DNA of 18,856 nucleotides from an uncultured Collinsella sp. (lineage in GTDB: Bacteria; Actinomycetota; Coriobacteriia; Coriobacteriales; Coriobacteriaceae). Numbering within the stretch: the first letter of the stretch is position 1; the number at the start of each line of letters is the position of its first letter. Location of the stretch: contig USDE01000006.1 of assembly GCA_900553345.1 (NCBI GenBank), positions 1 to 18,856 of the forward strand, written 5' to 3'. A program made the position numbers and the translations under genes. The notes beneath the pieces are model-generated. The model searched no databases and was not told the origin of the DNA. It saw only the letters and a program-made list of their open reading frames with translations. Shown here one piece after another: positions 15,375 through 18,856 of this stretch.

Positions 15375-15623
15375 ATGCATGACGTCGGAATGAACATGAG
15401 CCAGCTTGCCATGAGCGTCAAGCAGGTCGACGACACGATCGAGCTCGCCCACGAGTGGAGCCATCAGCTGCTGCATGCAACCGAGAACTTTGATATGGAG
15501 CGCATTGGTGCCAAGCTCGAGGCCGCCATGGCGGCGCTCCACGAGGCGCACGACGCACTCGAGGGCTACGAGGAGGCCATCGAGGCCGACCACAACTCCG
15601 TTGGCTCCGTAAAGCTGGTGTAG
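15375..15623 (+). CDS. Small His-rich helical protein at the head of the nikR-hyp cluster
   Basis: An 82-aa acidic protein with no family that I recognise. A GGAG ribosome binding site in AAAAGGAGATTT precedes the ATG. It is predicted to be almost entirely helical and has seven histidines: H2, H26, H30, H34, H56, H59 and H73. H26, H30 and H34 are spaced four apart on one helical face, and H56/H59 are three apart on a second helix. Methionines M1, M6, M8 and M13 cluster at the N-terminus. No cysteine and no signal peptide are present. Its stop codon is one base before the nikR start, so the two are translated together. Its placement with NikR and hydrogenase maturation genes suggests a nickel-related role, which is an inference. 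The existence of the gene is well supported. Confidence 0.85.
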   Translation: MHDVGMNMSQLAMSVKQVDDTIELAHEWSHQLLHATENFDMERIGAKLEAAMAALHEAHDALEGYEEAIEADHNSVGSVKLV

Positions 15624-15624
15624 C

Positions 15625-16131
15625 GTGGCCGAGCACGAGCACACCTGCGGGCACGAGCATTCGCACGGGCCGACCGGCGACGCGGGCTGCCGTTGCAGCG
15701 GCTCCGCCTCCGAGCTGGTCCGTTTTTCGGTCACCGCGCCCGACGACCTGCTGCGCCGCTTTGACGAGCAGATCGCACGCCGCGGTGACGTGGCCAACCG
15801 CTCCGAGGCCGTGCGCGACCTGATTCGCGCCTCGATTGCCAAGGAGCAGATGCGAACGCCCGACGAGCAGGTCATCGGGTCGCTCACCATGATTTACGAC
15901 CATCACACCGGCGACCTGACGCGCCGCCTGGACGAGGTGCAACACGACTACACCGACGAGATCGTATCGACCATGCACGTGCATCTGGATCACCACAACT
16001 GTTTGGAGATTCTGGCACTTAAGGGTCGCGGCGAGCGTGTCTACGAGCTGGCTGACCGTCTGCTGGGCCTGCGCGGCGTTAAACACGGCGAGCTCACCTG
16101 CGCCGCCACCGAGCAGAGCCTGGGGCTGTAA
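15625..16131 (+). CDS. nikR: Nickel-responsive regulator NikR with His/Cys-rich N-terminal extension
   Basis: A 168-aa ribbon-helix-helix repressor that binds DNA when loaded with nickel. The RHH domain spans about 31-75 (LVRFSVTAPDDLLRRFDE, NRSEAVRDLI). The C-terminal ACT-like domain carries the high-affinity Ni ligands: H107, H118, H120 and C126 in VQH and MHVHLDHHNC, equivalent to H76, H87, H89 and C95 of E. coli NikR. The protein has about 30 extra N-terminal residues with H4, H6, C8, H10, H12, H14, C22 and C24. No ATG, GTG or TTG lies in frame between 15625 and the RHH domain, so the extension must be translated unless CTG is used. The GTG start is one base after the previous stop and has a weak ribosome binding site, consistent with coupling. 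Confidence 0.95.
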   Translation: MAEHEHTCGHEHSHGPTGDAGCRCSGSASELVRFSVTAPDDLLRRFDEQIARRGDVANRSEAVRDLIRASIAKEQMRTPDEQVIGSLTMIYDHHTGDLTRRLDEVQHDYTDEIVSTMHVHLDHHNCLEILALKGRGERVYELADRLLGLRGVKHGELTCAATEQSLGL

Positions 16132-16160
16132 CAGCACACATTTCAACGAAGGAGGGTCGC

Positions 16161-18569
16161 ATGCGACATGCGCATATCCATGTAACGGGCATTGTGCAGG
16201 GTGTCGGCATGCGACCGTTTGTGTATCGCGAGGCCATGGCGCACGGCATTTGCGGCTGGGTGCTTAACGCGGGCGATGGCGTGCATATCGAAGCGCACGC
16301 TCCAAGCGAGTCGCTCGACAAATTTGTCGCCGCGCTTTCCGTGCATGCGCCTGCGGCGTCTCGCGTGGAGCATGTCGAGGTTGTGGACCTAGCACCCGGC
16401 AACTGGGACGCCGCCAACGAACAGGGCTTTCGCATTGTGGCGTCGCAGGATCAAACCGCCCACACGACGCTCATCTCGCCCGACATCGCCACGTGCGACG
16501 ACTGTCTGCGCGAGCTGTTCGACCCCGCCGACCGACGCTTTCACTACCCCTTTATCAACTGCACCAACTGTGGACCGCGCTTTACCATCATCCGCTCGCT
16601 GCCCTATGACCGAGCGGCTACCTCGATGGATCGCTTTCCCATGTGCCCCACCTGCGCCTCAGAGTATGCCGACCCGCTCGATCGGCGGTTTCACGCGCAG
16701 CCCGATGCCTGCTTTGATTGCGGACCGCATATTACGTGGCGCGAGGCCAGCGATGCCATCATCGAACGCTGCGTCGAGCTGCTGGCTGGCGGCGGCATCG
16801 TCGCCATCAAGGGTCTGGGCGGATTCCACCTGGCCTGCGATGCCACCAACGAACAGGCGGTGTGCGAGTTGCGCCGTCGCAAGCGTCGCAGCAATAAGCC
16901 GCTCGCCGTTATGGTGTGCGGCCTTGCCGACGCCGAGCGCCTGTGTCATATCGATGGCATTGAGCGCAACCTGCTGGCCGGCAGTGTTCGTCCCATTGTG
17001 CTGCTGCGTCGCCGCGCAGCCGGCAACGACGCCCACAGCTCCCCCAACGCCCTCGAACTCGCGCCATCCGTCGCGCACGACTTGCCCGAGCTTGGCGTCA
17101 TGCTCCCCTACACCCCGCTTCAACATTTGCTGCTCGCCGCAGCCGCGGCGCACGGCATGAGCGCACTCGTCATGACCAGCGGAAACCTGAGCGAAGAGCC
17201 CATCGAGACCGACGATGCCCTTGCATGGGAGCACCTCGTTGCCGCCGGCATCGCCGATGCGCTGCTCGGTAACGACCGCGCGATTCTGTCGCGCTACGAC
17301 GACTCCGTGGTACGCGTAGTCGACGGGGTCGTCATGCCCGTGCGCCGCGCACGCGGATATGCGCCGCAGCCGCTGTCGTTGCCGGCGCTCGACAACGCCA
17401 CGCCCTGTGTGCTCGCCTGCGGGCCGCAGCAAAAAGCCACGATCGCACTCACGCGCATGGACTCGGACGGCCATGTGGCCTGCTTTGTGTCGCAGCATAT
17501 CGGCGATGTCGAAAACGGGGCGACCTTCGATGCCTGGAGCGCCGCGTGCTCACGTCTGGAAAACCTCTTTGACCTGGCGCCTGCCGCCTTGGCATGCGAC
17601 ATGCATCCCAGCTATCTGTCGAGCCAATGGGCGCGCGAACAGGCACGGGAGCACAATCTGCCGCTTATTGAAGTCCAGCACCATCATGCGCACATCGCGA
17701 GCGTAATGGCAGAGGCGATTGCCGCAGGCCGGCTTGCGCCCGATGCACGCGTCCTCGGCATCGCCTTCGACGGCACGGGTGCCGGCACCGATGGCACCAT
17801 ATGGGGCGGTGAGTTTCTTATCTCCCGTCCCGCCGATTTTGAGCGCGTCGCGCATCTGCGCACCTGGGCGCTTCCCGGTGGCGCCGCATCCGTGCGCGAC
17901 GCCCGCCGCAACGCCTTCGCCCTGCTCAGTGAGCTCGGCCTGCTTGAACACCCGGGGTCCGAGCGGCTCTTGGGCAGCCTAGACGAGCAGACACGTAGCG
18001 TGACGGCAACGATGATCGAGCGCGGCATCAACAGCCCGCGCACCAGCAGCATGGGTCGCTTGTTTGATGCCGCAGCCGCGATTTTGGGCATTTGCGGCCA
18101 GGCAACCTACGAGGGCGAACCCGCCATCGAGCTCGAAGCCGCCGCTTGGCGTGCACTGGACGGCAAAATCGCCCGTTTTCCCGACGACAACGTCGGCTAT
18201 TCCGCATCTGGCCCATCGTGGTTGGACGGCGCCGATGTGCTGGACCAGAAAGCACTCTTTGAGGCACTTTTGGAGGGAATTGAAGCCGGAGCGCCCGCCG
18301 ACAGGCTCGCACTCGACTTCCATGTCGCCGTCGCGCGCTCCTCGGCGCGCATCGCCACCGAAATCTGCGCGCGCGAGGGCATTGGCACCGTCGCGCTCTC
18401 GGGCGGCGTGTTCATGAACCGACTTCTGCTCCAGCTCCTCACCCGCGAGCTCAAATACGCGGGCCTTGCTGTCTTGGTCCCCCACACCGTACCCGTCAAT
18501 GACGGCTGCATCGCCTACGGTCAGGCGGCGGTCGCAAGCGCTCGTCTTGCGCAGATTGCATCGCAGTAG
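16161..18569 (+). CDS. hypF: [NiFe]-hydrogenase maturation carbamoyltransferase HypF
   Basis: Uses carbamoyl phosphate and ATP to carbamoylate the C-terminal cysteine of HypE, the source of the cyanide ligands of the [NiFe] active site. It is 802 aa, complete and slightly longer than the usual 750 or so. The N-terminal acylphosphatase domain (1-92) has GIVQGVGMRPFV. Zinc-finger CxxC pairs follow at C112/C115, C134/C137, C162/C165 and C184/C187. A YrdC-like domain spans about 195-385 (IKGLGGFHLACDA, SNKPLAVM, LMTSGN-type VMTSGNLSEEP). A Kae1-like domain covers the remainder (EVQHHHAHIASVMAE at about 505-519, AFDGTGAGTDGTIWGGE, SGGVFMNRLL). AAGGAGGG precedes the ATG. It starts 29 bases after nikR, so it is probably in the same transcript. 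Confidence 0.97.
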   Translation: MRHAHIHVTGIVQGVGMRPFVYREAMAHGICGWVLNAGDGVHIEAHAPSESLDKFVAALSVHAPAASRVEHVEVVDLAPGNWDAANEQGFRIVASQDQTAHTTLISPDIATCDDCLRELFDPADRRFHYPFINCTNCGPRFTIIRSLPYDRAATSMDRFPMCPTCASEYADPLDRRFHAQPDACFDCGPHITWREASDAIIERCVELLAGGGIVAIKGLGGFHLACDATNEQAVCELRRRKRRSNKPLAVMVCGLADAERLCHIDGIERNLLAGSVRPIVLLRRRAAGNDAHSSPNALELAPSVAHDLPELGVMLPYTPLQHLLLAAAAAHGMSALVMTSGNLSEEPIETDDALAWEHLVAAGIADALLGNDRAILSRYDDSVVRVVDGVVMPVRRARGYAPQPLSLPALDNATPCVLACGPQQKATIALTRMDSDGHVACFVSQHIGDVENGATFDAWSAACSRLENLFDLAPAALACDMHPSYLSSQWAREQAREHNLPLIEVQHHHAHIASVMAEAIAAGRLAPDARVLGIAFDGTGAGTDGTIWGGEFLISRPADFERVAHLRTWALPGGAASVRDARRNAFALLSELGLLEHPGSERLLGSLDEQTRSVTATMIERGINSPRTSSMGRLFDAAAAILGICGQATYEGEPAIELEAAAWRALDGKIARFPDDNVGYSASGPSWLDGADVLDQKALFEALLEGIEAGAPADRLALDFHVAVARSSARIATEICAREGIGTVALSGGVFMNRLLLQLLTRELKYAGLAVLVPHTVPVNDGCIAYGQAAVASARLAQIASQ

Positions 18570-18703
18570 CTCGCCCTCACACGCCGCTGTGCCCAGCCGT
18601 CTCACAGGCGTAACGCGTTTGCCCGCAAACCCCGCGAGCGCTACCATCAACTGATGGATTATTGAGCGCCTATCCAGCGCAAAGCGTCTAAAAGGGGAAC
18701 AAT

Positions 18704-18856
18704 ATGTGCCTTGCCGTTCCCGGTAAAGTAGTCAAACGCGACGACGACCTCAAGGCCACCGTCGACATGATGGGCATCGAGCGCCCCGTGTCGCTACGAC
18801 TCGTGCCGACGGCGCAGGTTGGCGACTATATTCTCGTACACGCCGGCTTTGGCATC
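18704..18856 (+). CDS. hypC: Hydrogenase maturation chaperone HypC, N-terminal part, cut by the window edge
   Basis: HypC binds HypD and carries the Fe(CN)2CO unit to the hydrogenase large subunit. The first 51 codons are present. The N-terminal MCLAVPGKVV, with essential C2, is diagnostic, and VGDYILVHAGFGI matches the family core. AAGGGG precedes the ATG. It lies 134 bases after hypF; the gap holds a short CCATCA/TGATGG palindrome (18644-18657) and no clear terminator, so co-transcription with hypF is likely. Other genes such as hypD and hypE are presumably beyond the edge. Confidence 0.96.
   Translation, partial: MCLAVPGKVVKRDDDLKATVDMMGIERPVSLRLVPTAQVGDYILVHAGFGI

Overview
The window looks like chromosome from a high-GC Gram-positive gut actinobacterium of the class Coriobacteriia, most likely Collinsella or a close relative. 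This rests on GC-rich codon use, a nadA-nadB-nadC-niaR operon, a LytTR two-component system beside a very large sortase-anchored surface protein with MBG-type repeats, and a NikR-hypF-hypC nickel/hydrogenase cluster. No database search was possible; the genus is inferred.

Layout, left to right. (1) The first 185 codons of dnaK run leftward off the edge. A 509-bp divergent intergenic region separates it from a 61-aa 2[4Fe-4S] ferredoxin that ends in a strong terminator. (2) A leftward operon, nadA-nadB-nadC-niaR (5319 to 1452), encodes de novo synthesis of nicotinate mononucleotide plus its probable NiaR repressor. A perfect 19-bp-arm palindrome overlaps the predicted nadA promoter and is the obvious operator. 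Three long hairpin elements (1368-1434, 4257-4289, 5429-5487) lie in the gaps inside and around this operon. (3) A leftward gene of about 6.2 kb encodes a 2077-aa secreted, cell-wall-anchored protein: signal peptide, probable parallel beta-helix, repeated CxCG/CxxCG plus MBG-like modules, threonine-rich stalk, LPQSG sorting signal. (4) Divergent from it is a two-gene LytTR response regulator / AgrC-like histidine kinase operon, with a run of nine G residues in the ribosome binding site of the first gene. (5) A leftward gene for a 191-aa protein that may be a degenerate uracil-DNA-glycosylase-fold protein, and a rightward thioredoxin with its own terminator. (6) A rightward cluster: a small His-rich helical protein, NikR with an unusual His/Cys-rich N-terminal tail, HypF, and the start of HypC at the right edge.

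How the genes work together. The nad operon makes NAD from aspartate and is probably shut off by NiaR when niacin is available. The surface protein and the LytTR system share a divergent intergenic region, so the regulator may control the adhesin-like protein. The 15375-18856 cluster links nickel sensing (NikR) to [NiFe]-hydrogenase maturation (HypF, HypC); the small His-rich protein that opens it is the best candidate here for an undescribed component, possibly a metal-handling partner. No phage, IS transposase, CRISPR array, tRNA or rRNA was seen.
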